Below, one piece after another: positions 15,524 to 28,215 of a stretch of 64,000 bases of DNA. This DNA comes from Stereum hirsutum FP-91666 SS1 (lineage: Eukaryota > Basidiomycota > Agaricomycetes > Russulales > Stereaceae), in NCBI RefSeq assembly GCF_000264905.1, contig NW_006763134.1, positions 1,125,712 to 1,189,711 of the forward strand. Direction: 5' to 3'. The notes below the pieces were generated by a model, which searched no databases, was not told the DNA's origin, and saw nothing but the letters and a program-made list of their open reading frames with translations. Numbering within the stretch: position 1 is the stretch's first letter; each line of letters starts with the position of its first letter. Position numbers and translations under genes: made by a program.

Positions 15524-17268
15524 ATGACGGACCAGATTCTTAGTGAGTTCAGCTCAGTCAACGTTTCCATACATGGAGTTCCTGCTGATTGAAACTGTCC
15601 ATTCAGACGAGCAGCCGAGCAGCGGCCCCAATGGACATGCTAAGAAACGTATCTGTATCGTCGGTGGAGGTGCGAACGCTTTGGGAACACTCAAAGTGCT
15701 CGCGGACACACCTCAGGTAAAGTCTGGTTTCTGGACAATAGTCGCGTATGAGGAAAGGGACAGCATTGGCGGTATATGGTGCGTACAATTCCTTAGCTTC
15801 TGAGCTGAAGCAGGAAGTTCTCCAATGCGTTATTTCTAACTACCTGCACTATCGTTCTAGGTATCCTGCCCCGCCTACTACGGACCCACCCAAAACGCCC
15901 CTATACGACTCTCTCCATACCAATATACCTCATCCTTCCATGTGCTTCCCTTCCTATTCCTTCCCACCCTCAACACCACTTTTTCCGACTGCTCCTGTCG
16001 TCCTACGTTACCTCGAGTCTTACGCCACACACTTCTCGCTCCATCAATACATCCGTCTCAACACCCACGTCACCTCCACTTTCTGGGACTCTGCAGCCCA
16101 ACTCTGGCGGGTAAAGTTGAGCACAGGAGTAGAGGAGAGTTACGAATTTCTGGTGGCAGCGAATGGGCATTACAGGGATCCAAAGTATCCCGATACGAAG
16201 GGGCTAGGAGCGTGGATCGAGAAGGGAAAGGCGAAACACTCGGTCTATTACCGCAACCCGGCAGCGTACGCAGGTTCGAAAAAGATTGTCATCGTAGGCG
16301 GAGGGCCTAGTGCTATCGACCTCGTCACCGACATCCGGTACTCCTGCCCCGGTATTCAAGTCGTCGTGCAATCTATCGCGGGCGCTCAGGGTCCAGGTTT
16401 TTGGAACTATGCTCCCGACGCCCCAGATCATAGAAAGAAAGGAAAAGTAGAGCGTTATGGCGACTTGGAAACTGGAGAGGTTGTTTTCGAGGACGGGACG
16501 GTTGAGACCGGAGTGGATTTCGTCTTTGTGGCGACGGGGTATAACATCACGTTCCCATTTTTGAGGGAGCAGTTACCTCAGGCCGAATCTCCCTCTCCCG
16601 CCTCGATCACCATCGCGTCTCCCAATCCACCATTGGAGACACCTCTCTTCAACTCAACCCGCCATGTTTTCCCACTTGCAAGACATCTCTTCCCTCTGAA
16701 CGCTTCGTTCCCGCCACATGTCATAGCCTTCCCCGGTCTTCCACACCGAATCGCACCCTTCCCCATATTCGAAGACCAGGCGCGGGCCATCGTACGTGTC
16801 ATCGCCGACGGCCCCTCCGCCATCTCGATCCCAGACGAGAAAGCTCTCCTTGTCTCCCGGCTTAAGCGCGTCGCTCAACTGGCAAACGAGCCTGATCCCG
16901 CGGCCGCGTCTGACTCAGAGGACCAAGAGCTTCCTGACCCGTTCAGCGAACCCATCTCTCACCTCTGGTTCCGATTTGGCCAGCACGAAACGTTCGACTA
17001 TCGGAAAGAGCTTCGTGTATTTGCTGAACCCTCTAGTACCTGGGAACCTTACTCTTGGGAACTCGAGCTCTGGGATCGTCGTGATTCTATAAGAGCGGAG
17101 TGGAAGGAATTGGTGAAGCAGGGTGAGGCGGATAAGTGGGTTGAGGGGGTTGGAGAGAAGGGAGGAGAGGAAGGGATGTTGGAGTGGGTCGAGGTTTGTA
17201 GGAAGTTGATAAAGAGGTATGATGGGCGGGTGGGTAAGGAAGAGACAAAGGTCGCGGAGGCGGAGTAG
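15524..17268 (+). CDS. flavin-containing monooxygenase
   Basis: This FAD- and NADPH-dependent monooxygenase probably oxygenates N or S atoms of small substrates in the cytosol. Exon 1 encodes MTDQIL and is spliced to NEQPSSGPNG. The FAD Rossmann motif is VGGGANALGTLK, an unusual variant in which the third Gly is shifted compared with GxGxxG. Exon 3 (from 15861) carries FLVAANGHYRDPKYPDTKGL, close to the FMO signature FxGxxxHxxxY, then the NADPH motif VIVGGGPSAIDL and the C-terminal ATGYNITFPF motif. An acidic C-terminal part (GEKGGEEGMLEWVEVCRKL) follows. About 535 residues is the normal size. It is convergent with the P450 downstream. Substrate unknown. Confidence 0.88.
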
Positions 17269-17653
17269 GAGATTGGCTAGCACTGAACAGAATGCGGAGG
17301 GGCGATTTATGAATTAGATTGTTAGAGGTGTAGAAATAGTGTACGCTGTATCAATCACTAGACTAAGCCGCATGGTCGTGCTTGCGAAGGAGTATGTCCA
17401 CTCAGACCACCACACCCGTAGACTTGACGAAGAGAGGAAATTTCATTGTCGACAACCAAAGAAAAGGCTATGGTTAAAATCGAATATAACACAGGCAGAG
17501 TTCCCCTGCGTTCCAAGTCAGAGATCAACAGACAGCGGCCTTGATGCTGTTCAATAGAATGTCGATGTAGGCTCAAGTTTCGAAAGGACAGAAACAAACA
17601 TCACACACTGGAACACGCATGCTCTTCTCCATTCTCATCCAACGACCCTACCC
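17269..17653. other. convergent intergenic region
   Basis: These 385 bases separate the 3' ends of the FMO and the P450. They hold only 3' flanks; no clear terminator or repeat was recognised. Confidence 0.4.
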
Positions 17654-20337
17654 TCACTCCCTCTTCGTAAATGTCAATGGGACACGGGTGGGACTATAAC
17701 CAATCGAGATCCGTCACTTAGCGAGTGCCCTCGAGCGACAATGGTGACAGACAAGAGATGTTGGAGAATGATACGCACCTCAACGTCAACACAGGTTTCG
17801 CAGCCAACACTCTAGCTTTCCTCTCCTCAAAAGTCTCGTTCGCAAATTGAGGCTCTTCTTTGACGGTGACTTTGTATCGTGAGATGAGCATGATCAAAAT
17901 GGCGATGCCTTCCGTCTCGAAGAATCTATAGTTGCCAGCAATGAAAGTTGGTCAACATTGTGGCCTTCCAGCGTAATGAGATTGAGATGAGGCTGACCTG
18001 CGCCCGATACAAGCGCGGGGTCCTGTACATCCGGATGCACGATGAGCGAATAACCAGGGAAAGAGCAAACCCGAAGTTGACGTACCAGCACTGAACGGAA
18101 CAAAAGCATCCCTCGGCCAATCGCCCAAGAACCTCTCCGGCTTGAAACTGTGCGGATCGCTCCAATATCGTGCTGTACAAGGTTCAATATCCACCAGCCA
18201 CACAAGACGATATTTATGAGTATCGCGGAACGTAAGCACCAGAATTCCTTCCGGCACGCAAGTATAGATAGGACCAAACATACGATTATAGTGCAAACCA
18301 GGTGTGTCTATCGTGATATACGTCCCTTTCGGACATGGGATTGCTACCGAATCGCCGGAGCCATTACCGACGACTATACTGGTGTCTTCCGCGGATTGTT
18401 TGGGGATACCATTGACGGGAGGGAACATCCGGAGCGTCTCGTAAAAGACACTACAAAACCGAGACGCGAGTCAATGTTGGAAGAACTCGAAACGTGGGAG
18501 GGAAAGAACGTAAAGACGGTCGAAGAGGGGTGAGTAAAATGCAGCAACGTACGCCATGGAATATTGGAATGAGTTCATCTCGTCGTAGGTCTGTGGATGA
18601 CGACATTTCAGGAATGTTTAAGGAGAAAAGTTAGGATCGCGAGAACGTACGGGAAGTCTGGTAGGATCGGGCATAAGGCTCTTGATCTCTTTATACAGTT
18701 TGTCTTGCTCCTCAGGGTACAGAGCGAGCATGGCGAACGTGAAACAGAGAGTATGGGCTGTCGTCTACGTTCGTCGATGGGTGATATAGAACGTCAGTCT
18801 AGACTTGAAGTTAGGACACAGGTTACTGACCTCGTGGCCCTATTCATAGGGAGAACGTATCAGCAAGGAATGCATATGGGAGAGGGGCTGAGATGAGGGC
18901 GAGAACTCACGGCAAGGAGGAAGATGAAGATATTGCCTAATAGGTGATTATCAGTTTGTGTAGAGGGAATGCTAGAGGAAAGTTAACATACCAACAAGCT
19001 CCCTGTCAGTAATCTGTGGCATCCCGTCCTCAGTCTCCACCTGACTCGCGTCCAAGAGTTGACTGAACAAATCATATCTCTCTTCCTTCTTTTCAGACTC
19101 CCTCCTCGCCCTAATCATGTCGAACATATAGTTCTAGCGTGAAATAGCACGGGCGATCAGGTCTTTGAACATGTAAGGAGATGGAGAAGCAGGACGTACA
19201 TCCAGTTCCTTGAAGGCATCCCGAACGTGTCTAAAGTGTTTAGTGAGGCCCATGGCCCAGTTGGGGACGATTGCTTTGACGATTGTGCCGGTAGAGACAA
19301 CGTGAAGGGCCTCTTTGAAAGACATGGTATAACCAGGTGGTACGACCGTATCGTCTTTCCACGAGACCTTGCGACCAAACCCTGCAACCCCGATCACGAA
19401 CAATGCGATCTGGTATTCATTAGAACAGTGGCGATGGAAAAGGAGGGGGGGCCTAGGTGACTTACTGGGAGTGTTATCTCAATACAATGGTCCACAGTGA
19501 CCTCGGGCGCATCATTCCATAATGTGTGGAACATATCGACCATAATCTTCACCGTCTCGTCCCAGACGAGCTTGTTGTTCTTCTCCGAAAACGCTGGTGC
19601 TGCGACTTTGCGATACCGTTTCCATTCGTCGCCCTCGGAGGCTACAATATTTCCGCCGAATAACAGCAGGACCCTATATTGGTGAACTGGCTTGGGGAAC
19701 CGGGCACGAGACATGGTAACCTCCTATAATCAGGCGAATCATTTGTTAGTTGAGAAGAGGTTTTTGGATAGAGCAGGTTGCAGAGAAAAGTACCTTTATC
19801 GCGGCTGCATCACTCAGCCAAATCTGAGTTCTGAGACGAGGTATGATGCTAACCTATTTCAAGTATGCCACGGACCTTCAGCATACACGAAATGAAAACA
19901 ATAGAGTGAATATTCTTACATTGGCCAGACCATCCCAGCCTGCCTCCTGAAATACTAAGAGCCCGCCATGCCTTCAATCTCTCCTCCACAGCTCTCAGGG
20001 TCATAAAGCACTCACTGGTATGTTTCTCTCTCCAAATCGCATGTCTTCCTCCACTGATGCCACGGATACGAGGAAGGATTTGTCCCAGAACAGACGCATT
20101 GCTCACTAGCTGTCTCGACCCGGGATGATTGCTGCCAGAACCAGTCAATGAAATAGGGAGGTTGAAAGGTAGCGCCGATAGAAAACGTCAACAAAACTTG
20201 TTTCTATAATAGTGATAGGAGTTACAGCTTCCAAGAGCGACATACCCCATACTGGCAACCGCCCTCCTGAAATCGAGGAAGAGTTGGAGTGCATATAATC
20301 CAATGGCGGATAGGACGACGAAGAGGGCCGTCTGCAT
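17654..20337 (-). CDS. cytochrome P450 monooxygenase (intact)
   Basis: This heme-thiolate monooxygenase is anchored in the ER and inserts oxygen using electrons from P450 reductase. The start MQTALFVVLSAIGLYALQLF is the membrane anchor. Then come DEWKRYRKVAAPAFSEKN (helix C region, W/R heme-propionate contacts), the oxygen-binding helix I motif LLAGHETTAHT, the ExxR motif in FYETLRMFPP, the PERF-type motif FKPERFLGDW and the heme-ligand loop FSAGPRACIGRR with the axial Cys. A small intron interrupts the heme loop after FSAG (about 18030-18087). The last intron gives LTLSPTRVPLTFTKRE. About 560 residues with more than ten introns; all key residues are present. The CYP family number and substrate cannot be assigned by eye. 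Confidence 0.92.
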
Positions 20338-21727
20338 GCTGTTCTTGGGTCTAGGGAATCAAGTCGGCGGTGATGATAGCGGTGGAGATGGAGTCCTGGG
20401 TAAGTAGAGTGCTATATAGAGAAAGAGACGCAGAGGGGTGTATCTTTCGCAGGAAAATAATAATAGAGGGTCACAGGGGCCCTTCGCTGTAAGTAGACCC
20501 TTATGGAGCGAATGGGCCCATGGCTCTTACGGTGGGTCCATGGTTGGTCCATGAGTTGGGGACCATATTATTGATCGAAAGAGTACGTGGCGACACACAA
20601 AGTTCTCAGAAACGGTCTTCGGAACCAGGTGACGACGACAAGAGGCAACGTCAGTTGCTCCCACAGCACCACAGCACAGCAACCGTGTTCAAGGTGGTCC
20701 ATGTTGCCATTCGTGCGAAGGCGTCGACCCATGTCTAAACATAGACATAATTTCTGGTCGACTTATGGTTCGATGTGCTCGCAGATAGACTGAGATAATG
20801 AAAGATAAATGTCCACAAGGTTATCGAACGGTAGCAGAGGTGCAGAGCGGTCTCCCGCAAAGTGACAGGCGGAGATTACTTTATCCGGCAAAAGCCCGTC
20901 GATTTATTTCGGTATTTGCCGAGGTATTGTTGTCATGAAGACACTTGCCCTCTGATGGTCTGAGTTGGCTGGTCAGTTTGTCCGGCGTATACATCAATAT
21001 TTATAGACACGGAAACGTATATTCGTGTCACAAGGAAGAGACAGAACATCTGTATACACACGCACTGTTATCCTCGTACAATAACACTGACAATCAACAA
21101 AAGACAAAATTCTCAACAACATGCTAAACGAATACGCCAATCCGCCGTTCGTGATCAAAGAGATTCGATATTCACAAGCACAAGCGCAACGGTGGGACGA
21201 GGGAATCACAAGCGCAATAGCAGGACGAGAATACTCGACTGCATGCGCAAGCTCACGGTACACTATGATGCTGCATCGACTACGGACTACGTACACAAAA
21301 TACAAAAGAGGACTCGGACGAATGAATGAACGGAGGGAAAGGGAGGGAGGGAGGGTATCTAGAGCGGGTTCACTGAAATATATTTCAAGTTATCAATATC
21401 GGGGGGCTGGATCGAGAACTGTGGGTCGTTTCGTGGCTCGTCGTGATTGTAGAAAGGGCAGATGAAAGAGGGGAGGAGAGGGGAAAGGGGAAAGGGAAAA
21501 GGAATAATAATTGGCAAGAAGAGAGACAAGGAGAGTGGGCAAAAAGAGGCATTGAATATAGAGTAACATAGAGAATGTTAAAAAGAGAAGAAAAGGGGAG
21601 AAGATTGCGTCGAGAATGAAACATAAAGGAAAGGTCGCACGGCGAGAATACAGTTGACATGCAGAGAAGAAAAGGTCAAGAAGAATCATGCACATCAACG
21701 GTGTACGATGTCACCGAACATCACACA
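20338..21727. other. intergenic region
   Basis: About 1.4 kb lies between the P450 start and the 3' end of the channel gene. Near 20500-20550 there is a quasi-palindromic stretch around ATGGGCCCAT and two copies of GGTCCATG. From 21320 to 21660 the plus strand is strongly purine-rich (GGGAGG and GAAAGG runs). This is probably the 3' untranslated region of the minus-strand channel gene. No coding gene was recognised. Confidence 0.45.
20412..20418 (-). promoter_or_regulatory. TATA box of the intact P450
   Basis: TATATAG on the minus strand sits about 75 bases upstream of the P450 start codon, a usual distance for a fungal TATA box with a short leader. Confidence 0.4.
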
Positions 21728-24700
21728 CTAAGTCTCCTTCTTCGCATCCGCCCTACTCGGGCCCTCTCCGTCCCCATATCCTTTAACCTCACCCGCTCCC
21801 GGGTCCTTCAAATTCCGCACCCTCGACGCCCCGAAATCCTCATCATACTCCTCATCATACCTCTCCGTCTCCGCGCTCCGTCCCCTCATAGCCCTCTCTC
21901 CCTCCATCTCCTCCTCTGGCGGCGCCTTCGCGATCTGCACATGCCCCTTCGCATCCATCTCCGCACCAGACGTCGAGTACATGATCCCGTACTCCTTCAG
22001 TCCCTTCTCCGCCTCCTCGATCACACCCAACGTGTCGCGTGGGAGCCACACAATCCGTTGAGCCTCCGTGGCAGCAGGATGGCGGAAATCAGTCGGGCCC
22101 TCGTCTTCCGCGATGGCTTGCACGGTGGGGTCCGGAGCCGGTGAAGGAGCACGCGAGCCACCATTGGAAAGATCGTCCGCTTGGCCATCGATGGACCGTC
22201 CGGGAGCGCGCGGCGAGTTGCGAGGCGAGGGTTGAGGGGGATACGTGTTCTCTGCAACCGTCGCGCCGTTCTTCGCATCCGCGAAGTCCGTAGCTTTGAT
22301 GCCTTCGTCGATGGGGTCCTTCTTGGAGGGGCCACTGCCATCAGCCTCGGCCTTCGCGGCGGCCATGGCAGCGGCGCGCTCTTCATGACCGAAGGACCTG
22401 TCGGCGAGGGAAAGAGGGAGGTACTCAATGAGCGGGCCGTACGAGTTGTTGATCGTGTTGTGGAAAAATGCCTTCATACGAACGACACCGTCAGTAAACC
22501 GAAGCACTGCAAGGATAATCGGTTCGGAGGAGTACTCACTGTGAACACAATCAAAACAACCATCAACGCGCCTTCTACCACAGCGCCCGGTTTACCCTCA
22601 TCATTCTGAGCCAAGAAGAACAGCGCACAGAGACAGATCTGCTGGATATACAGCCCCACGAAGATATGCTGCATCGCCTTGGGGAAGAACAACCCTCCGG
22701 TATCACCGCTCGCGGGCATCTCCTTGACCCAAAGGAAGAGATACTTGTAGAGCATGTAGAACAAGAAGAATGTGACGCAGGCGAGGCCGTTGATGATGGG
22801 CGAGATGATAGAGTAACCGAGCGCGATGACCATGATCAATGAAGTCTGTGGGAAGAGGGTGCCCCAAGCGACGGTACTGCCACCGTACTTGATGTTATAG
22901 ACGGAGCGGGGAGTGCTTCCGAGGAGGAAGAGCTTGACATAGTAGAGGAGGAGGGAGACGATCTGCAGGAAGGCGCCGGCGGTACCGGAGAGACCTTGAA
23001 GGAGAACGTAGCTATAGAACAGGCACGGGTGAGTTTCAACGAAAGGGTCATGAAGCGGGAGACGTACGTCAAAAAGAACGTTGATGCGAGGGGCAACTGG
23101 CTAGCCAGGAGGGATGGTACAGACGTCGGGTTCGACACGAGTTGAGGAAGAGCTGCGATGATACCAGACGAGACCGTCACAACCAAGAAACCGTGCTACA
23201 TAAGCAAAGTCAAAGGTGAGCCTCTGTACCGCACGAATTACTGGCTAGAAATCGACTTACGATAACTTCGAATATGAAGAAACGAGACATCAGGCTGAGT
23301 TCTACACCTGTGCGCTTCGGAATACCCTCAAATCTCGCCATCAAGCGCAAGACGATGGGCAGAAGCATGAACAAGACGGCGAGCAACACAGATGGCAGAA
23401 TACCCTGGATGATACCGATGACCGTGGACGGGAGATCGTTCAACCACGAAAGCCACGTATATTTCTTGCTGAGGGCGCTGATGTTCGAAACAGCACCGAC
23501 GAACGCAACTAATTAGAGCATAAAAAGATCATTATTAGAGAGTATGCTCGAATAGGGCTTAGACTGAGAAAACTCACCAGGGATAGCCCAAACGATGATC
23601 AAACCGATAGTCAAAGCCCAACCGATCGCCATCCTAATCCTGCGCTCGTAAGGGTTCATACCCAAGTTCTCCCAGATCACGTCGTCCGGCGCGCACTCGA
23701 TCCACTTGCTCTGGTTCGCCATCCTGTAAGGGTCATGGTGGCTCAACGTCTGCGCCGCCATATGAGCTGCGATCTGCTTGTTGAAGAGCACGAAGGCGCC
23801 GTTCACCGGTGGATAAGTCTGGTCCGAAAAGTCTGCAGCTGCCTTCGAGCCGCCCATGGGGAGCGAAATAGGGACGTTCGGAACGTTGATGTTGAACTTG
23901 CCCGCACGGATCTGGTTGTCGCGTTCCTTGTACTTCGCCTCATTCGTCGTCGTCAACTGCACGTCCTTCTCGAGCTGTGCCCGTTTCTCCGTCAGCTCCG
24001 CCGTCGTCGCCCTTACCTCCTCACGGGCCCACTCGATGGAGTCCACCTTCTTACCCACGAGCGGCAGAGCGAACGGCATCCAGGAGAACAACGGCAGACG
24101 GTGGGATGGCCTCTTCCCTGCGGGCACGAGTCTCTCCGCGAGCGACTTCGCCCCCTCAGGATCCTCAGCGTTCAACCCGATGGCGGAGCTGGTGTCAACA
24201 TTGCCGCTACCACCGTTCTTCTTCGCCTCCTTCGCTGCCTTCTTCAAGTTCTTGTTATGCCGCTTTGTCGCCGTGTTAAGCAAATTGGTCTCGGCGGACT
24301 CGAGCTTGGCGAGGGCTTTAAGGCGGCGGTTGTAGATGTCGGGCATGTCCTTGAGGTCTCGGTTGAGCCAGACCTTGCGGACGCCGCCGGGAAGATGCGC
24401 GAAAAGTTTCATGATCGCGGACTCGGAGAGATATTTGAGTGGGATACCGGTGATGAGGATCGTGCTGGCCTGGTAGCTCGAAGAGTGGGCGGGGCTGATG
24501 AGGAAACGCTGGCGCGTGCGCACGAAGTGATGCATTTCCTTCTTGATGTTGTACCAAATCCAGACTGCACAACACCAGTGAGCAAACGAAATATCAGATG
24601 AGAGAAACGCGGTGAGAAGCTCACAGGTGAAGCCCCAAGCCAGGATCAAATGAGCAGCATATCTTTTTTCTGCGTTAGTCGCCACATTTCCGAACGTGAA

Positions 24701-25229
24701 GCGGTCGAGTCCAGTGTGGCTAGATACGCCGGTGTTGACGGCGGTAGCTGGGAGGAGGATGGCCCAAGAGATGATCCAGATAGGAAAGAAGATGCGAACG
24801 AGCATGCGGAGGAAGCGGACGAAGAAGTACGAGTCCATGCCATTCACTTCCTTAATTTTGCGGTAATCGGCCTGCCAGACGGCCCATGGCCACAGGATGA
24901 TAGACGACGTCAGAGGGTTCTGGCGTTTGCTAGAGTGGGATTGTGTGAGTATGAGTAGGTACGAGGGCAGCGATGACATCAATGCAAGGGGGGCGTACCT
25001 TGCGAGAACCGATAAACTCCTCGGTTCGTACACATAGCGGAAATGGGGGCGTAGGATGGTGAAAGCTAGAAGTTCAGCGCCGAAGACGGCAAGATTGAAG
25101 ACAAGCGACGAGACGAAAGAGCTCGTCGAGTTCGTCGACGAATCTGTGGCAGAGCTGATGCTCGACCTGCACGGACGCGGTCAGCCTGGCGGGAAACGAG
25201 ACAACAACGTGCCGGATAAGGACATACAT
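21728..25229 (-). CDS. CSC1/OSCA-type calcium-permeable channel (DUF221)
   Basis: This belongs to the family of osmo- and mechanosensitive cation channels (yeast Csc1, Rsn1, Phm7; plant OSCA1). Order: N-terminal TM block (SLVFNLAVFGAELLAFTILR, then YFFVRFLRMLVRIFFPIW); cytosolic RRM-like PHM7_cyt domain (ILITGIPLKYLSESAIMKLF, PVNGAFVLFNKQIAAH, PDDVIWENLGMNPYERRIR); the 7-TM channel region (LNDLPSTVIGIIQGILPSVL, FLQIVSLLLYYVKLFLLG, SPIINGLACVTFFLFYMLYK); and a C-terminal tail with IVWLPRDTLGVIEEAEKGL, typical of fungal members. About 1,000 residues. The proposed start codon is split by an intron: AT at 25229-25228 and G at 25166, intron 25167-25227, giving MSSISSATDSSTNST. Unspliced, that frame has TGA and no ATG before TM1. 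Confidence 0.9.
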
Positions 25230-26614
25230 AACGTTCAAACACGCCTAAGCGCTAGAAGTGTTGGTGTTGATGGTGGTGGTAGGAAAGAAAGAGGGGGAAG
25301 AGCGGTAAGGATTGACTGGAATAGCGATGACGGTATAAGTAGAAGTAGGACGGAGCAGAGAAAAAAAGAGTGAGAGGACAAGGCACGAAACAGCCACGAC
25401 GTACAGTCCCGGACGTTTCTCAAATTCCACTTGCCTTTTCGGGCGTGGCGGCACTCTCAACAATACTTGACGTCACTCGCCGTCTTCCCGGCGCGTGAGG
25501 GTGTCCTTTTCGTGAAACCGAAAGGAATCGCACGGAAAAGGGGGAGGGATACGAGCTCGAGATAATGAACAGCGTCGGGTCAGTGGGGGTGCAGAGGATG
25601 GTTCTGTGGCGGAGATGCGAGCTTGTAATCGCCCCTTTATGAAGAGCTCGCGCCGAACGTCACTACCCCACTCCGATTGACAGGATGCCAAAAGAGAATG
25701 TTGCTTGTACGATTTCAGAAACTCCCGCTCGATTCCGATATCTTTGACAGCTTCGTGGCCGGAAGCAAGGAATTTCGGAGAATAAGATAAACGAATATGC
25801 TGTACGCACTTGAACGATTTTGAGCAGAAGTTCAGGCGATGCAGCAGCTCGGACTGGTGAGTATAGCGACACAATAAGGCGTTACTGCGCAGTTGAACAG
25901 GATCCGCCGCGAGACAGTTCGCATCTCGTGTAAGCAGTGCTTCAGTTGGTAGACAATTATGGTCAACGTCTTGACACGAAATGGACAAAGGGACACCCGA
26001 ACGGTCCACCACATCACTAGGCTGCTGGTCAATCGCGAGTTGCAGCCCATCGACTCCGATAGCTCAAGGACACCCACTAATACAATAGTAACTCACCACA
26101 GCTGATCAAAATCGCGCCGTGCGCCCAAAACTAACATCGTCTCGTCCAAATCTCGTCCCTCCTAGCCTCCAGGACGTCCTTCCCACTCCATAGGCCAAAA
26201 TACCTCACCGGAGAAGTGCGTTCGGATTCTCGGTCAGAGCGATCTGCATGCAGTATCCCAGCCTCCTGTCTTGATCAAGTTATAAGAAATTGCTACCACG
26301 AGGTGCTGGACCAGGACGAAAAAGCGCCTGCAGGCAGTGACGAAACCCCATAGCGCTCTAGCGCCCTCTGTCCTTCTCAGGCTCAGGTCTAAAATAGATA
26401 CAGTACCTGCATCCCTCCAAGCTCCGTATGCATGGGCTCACACAAGGTACGAGGGTGGTTATGACGCGGTATCGTATCGTTGTAGACGTGATAGTAGGGT
26501 AGAAGGTGGAAATAAAAACAATAAAATATGTACATCCTGCCTCAAGGTCTCATAGTCCGACTGCCTGCATCTCACCTGGTCCTACAGAAGTCCTCCACTC
26601 TATACTCAACGATA
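25230..26614. other. intergenic region
   Basis: About 1.4 kb separates the channel's 5' end from the 3' end of the SNARE gene. It includes the leader exon of the channel and its promoter. A 179-codon open frame on the minus strand (25473-26012) has no recognisable domain or codon pattern and is not called as a gene. Confidence 0.4.
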
Positions 26615-28054
26615 TCATAGTAAAATGACGAGCATGAGGAGGATCAGTAGTATGACTACCAGGATTCCAATACACCATCCCGATTTCTTCTCTGCAAAAG
26701 TCACAATATCAGTGCTCTGAAGGGGCGGGAGGGGATAAGTGTAACGGAGAGTCGAACCTTCCGTATCCCGAACGAACTTCCTCATCTTCTTCATCGCATC
26801 CTGCAGCCTACTATCTGAACGGTCCACGCCTCGTTCCAGGTCATCGAGCATCCTACATTCCAATCAAAGCGTCCACCCAAATCGGCCATGTCAGTACCAT
26901 AGAGATACAACGGGAAAGCTGGATAGACGATAAGTAAAGCACGCACTCGTTATGTTCACCAATCTCAGTCCCCATAAGTCCCGCCTGTTGCGCCAGCGTC
27001 GTAAGCGTACCCCCAATCATACTCAACGTCTGGTCCTGCTCCCGAATCATCATCTAACCGGCACCGCGCACGCCACATACCACCATCAGCAACGCCACAG
27101 GTTGATTTGCAGGGAGTTAGGAAGGAGACGTACCTGCTGTTCCTCCCTAGCCCATTGCGCCTGATGGTCGTCATCCTCTCCGTCCTGAGGCGCAGGTGAC
27201 GAAGGCAGATCGTACCCCGGTGTCGCAGGAGAACGTGACTGTGAACCCGGTGTTGCTGGAGAAAGAGGATGTGTATTCGGATATGATTGTGGGCTGGGTG
27301 ATGAGAGACCTTGGCCGTGTGTACTACTCCTCTTGCTCGAGAGACCTCCGTCGACCTCAGCGCGCATGCTCTACATGTTCATGCACCAGGAGCAATATAT
27401 CGTAGGCCATGACGGGTGACAGTGACAGGACAAGTGAAGGTAAGGTAAGGTGCGTGAGTTATGGAAGGAAAGGTCAGGAAGACGAAGCTTACGCACCACG
27501 CACCTCGATCTCGCGCCGTACGTGACCGACGTATCGTCTCCTCTCCATGACTTCTGTGTCGTCGAGACCAAACATTCGTGCGCCGGTACTCTCGACTATC
27601 CTGTAATTCAAAGCAAATGTGGTGATCCAGTTAGATGTCAGTTCAGTGGTTATTTGTGGGGTGATTTCGGTCTAAGACGGAATGGGCGGAATAAACGTAC
27701 TTCACGCTCTCCTCCAAGTCCTCTAGATCCGCCTCGAGCGCCGCGAGGGTCGCTTTCAACTAATCAACGCAGAAGAGCACAAGTAACAGAGCGAGGAATT
27801 CAACCAAGATCACGAGGAATAACATTATTACCAAGACCAACCGCACACCGTGCAGAGCGAAGTCCATACCGGGTCAGTCAACGTCCATATAGCATTCGGT
27901 ACAGACAACGCACCTCATTCCTGGCCCACTCAAGCTCCTCGCTACCCTCACGCGCAGTACTTCTTATACGAATAAACGAAGCGCGTAGCTGACCAGCGGT
28001 CTGTAGTGAGCTTTGGATCTCGGATTGAACTTCGTGGTAAGGGTCGATGGACAT
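26615..28054 (-). CDS. TLG1: t-SNARE of the Tlg1/syntaxin-6 family
   Basis: This tail-anchored SNARE acts in endosome-to-trans-Golgi fusion. The N-terminal domain (MSIDPYHEVQSEIQSSL, REGSEELEWARNE, LKATLAALEADLEDLEESVK) matches the syntaxin-6 three-helix domain. A Pro/Ser-rich linker follows, with near-repeats SPATPGSQSRSPATPGYD. The SNARE helix reads REQDQTLSMIGGTL, QAGLMGTEIGEHNEMLDDLE, RSDSRLQDAMKKMRKFVRD; the central layer residue is the Q/E position in GEHNEML. The end is one hydrophobic anchor (WCIGILVVILLILLMLVILL) with no lumenal tail. About 320 residues, several introns. The hAT element lies 154 bases upstream of the start codon. Confidence 0.88.
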
Positions 28055-28215
28055 GACTAGCTACGGACAAGGCTCCGCAAGCGTTGAGCTAGTCTACGAA
28101 TGTCACGAAAGCAGACTCGAATTATATGGACCTGTCAAAGCAGAAGACCTAGCGGAGGATGAGTGTGTTCCAAAGATCGCCCAAAGAATACCGTTGAGCT
28201 TTCGAAACCACAAAA

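Noticed and set aside
15524..20337. FMO plus P450 (and the second P450 at 29 kb) as a biosynthetic gene cluster
   Set aside because: No backbone enzyme (terpene, polyketide or peptide synthase), regulator or exporter is linked; neighbours are housekeeping genes.
21320..21660. Purine-rich tract as a simple-sequence repeat
   Set aside because: No regular repeat unit; consistent with the pyrimidine-rich 3' untranslated region of the minus-strand channel gene.
25473..26012. 179-codon minus-strand open frame
   Set aside because: No domain, no codon bias, no recognisable splice neighbours; lies in an intergenic flank.
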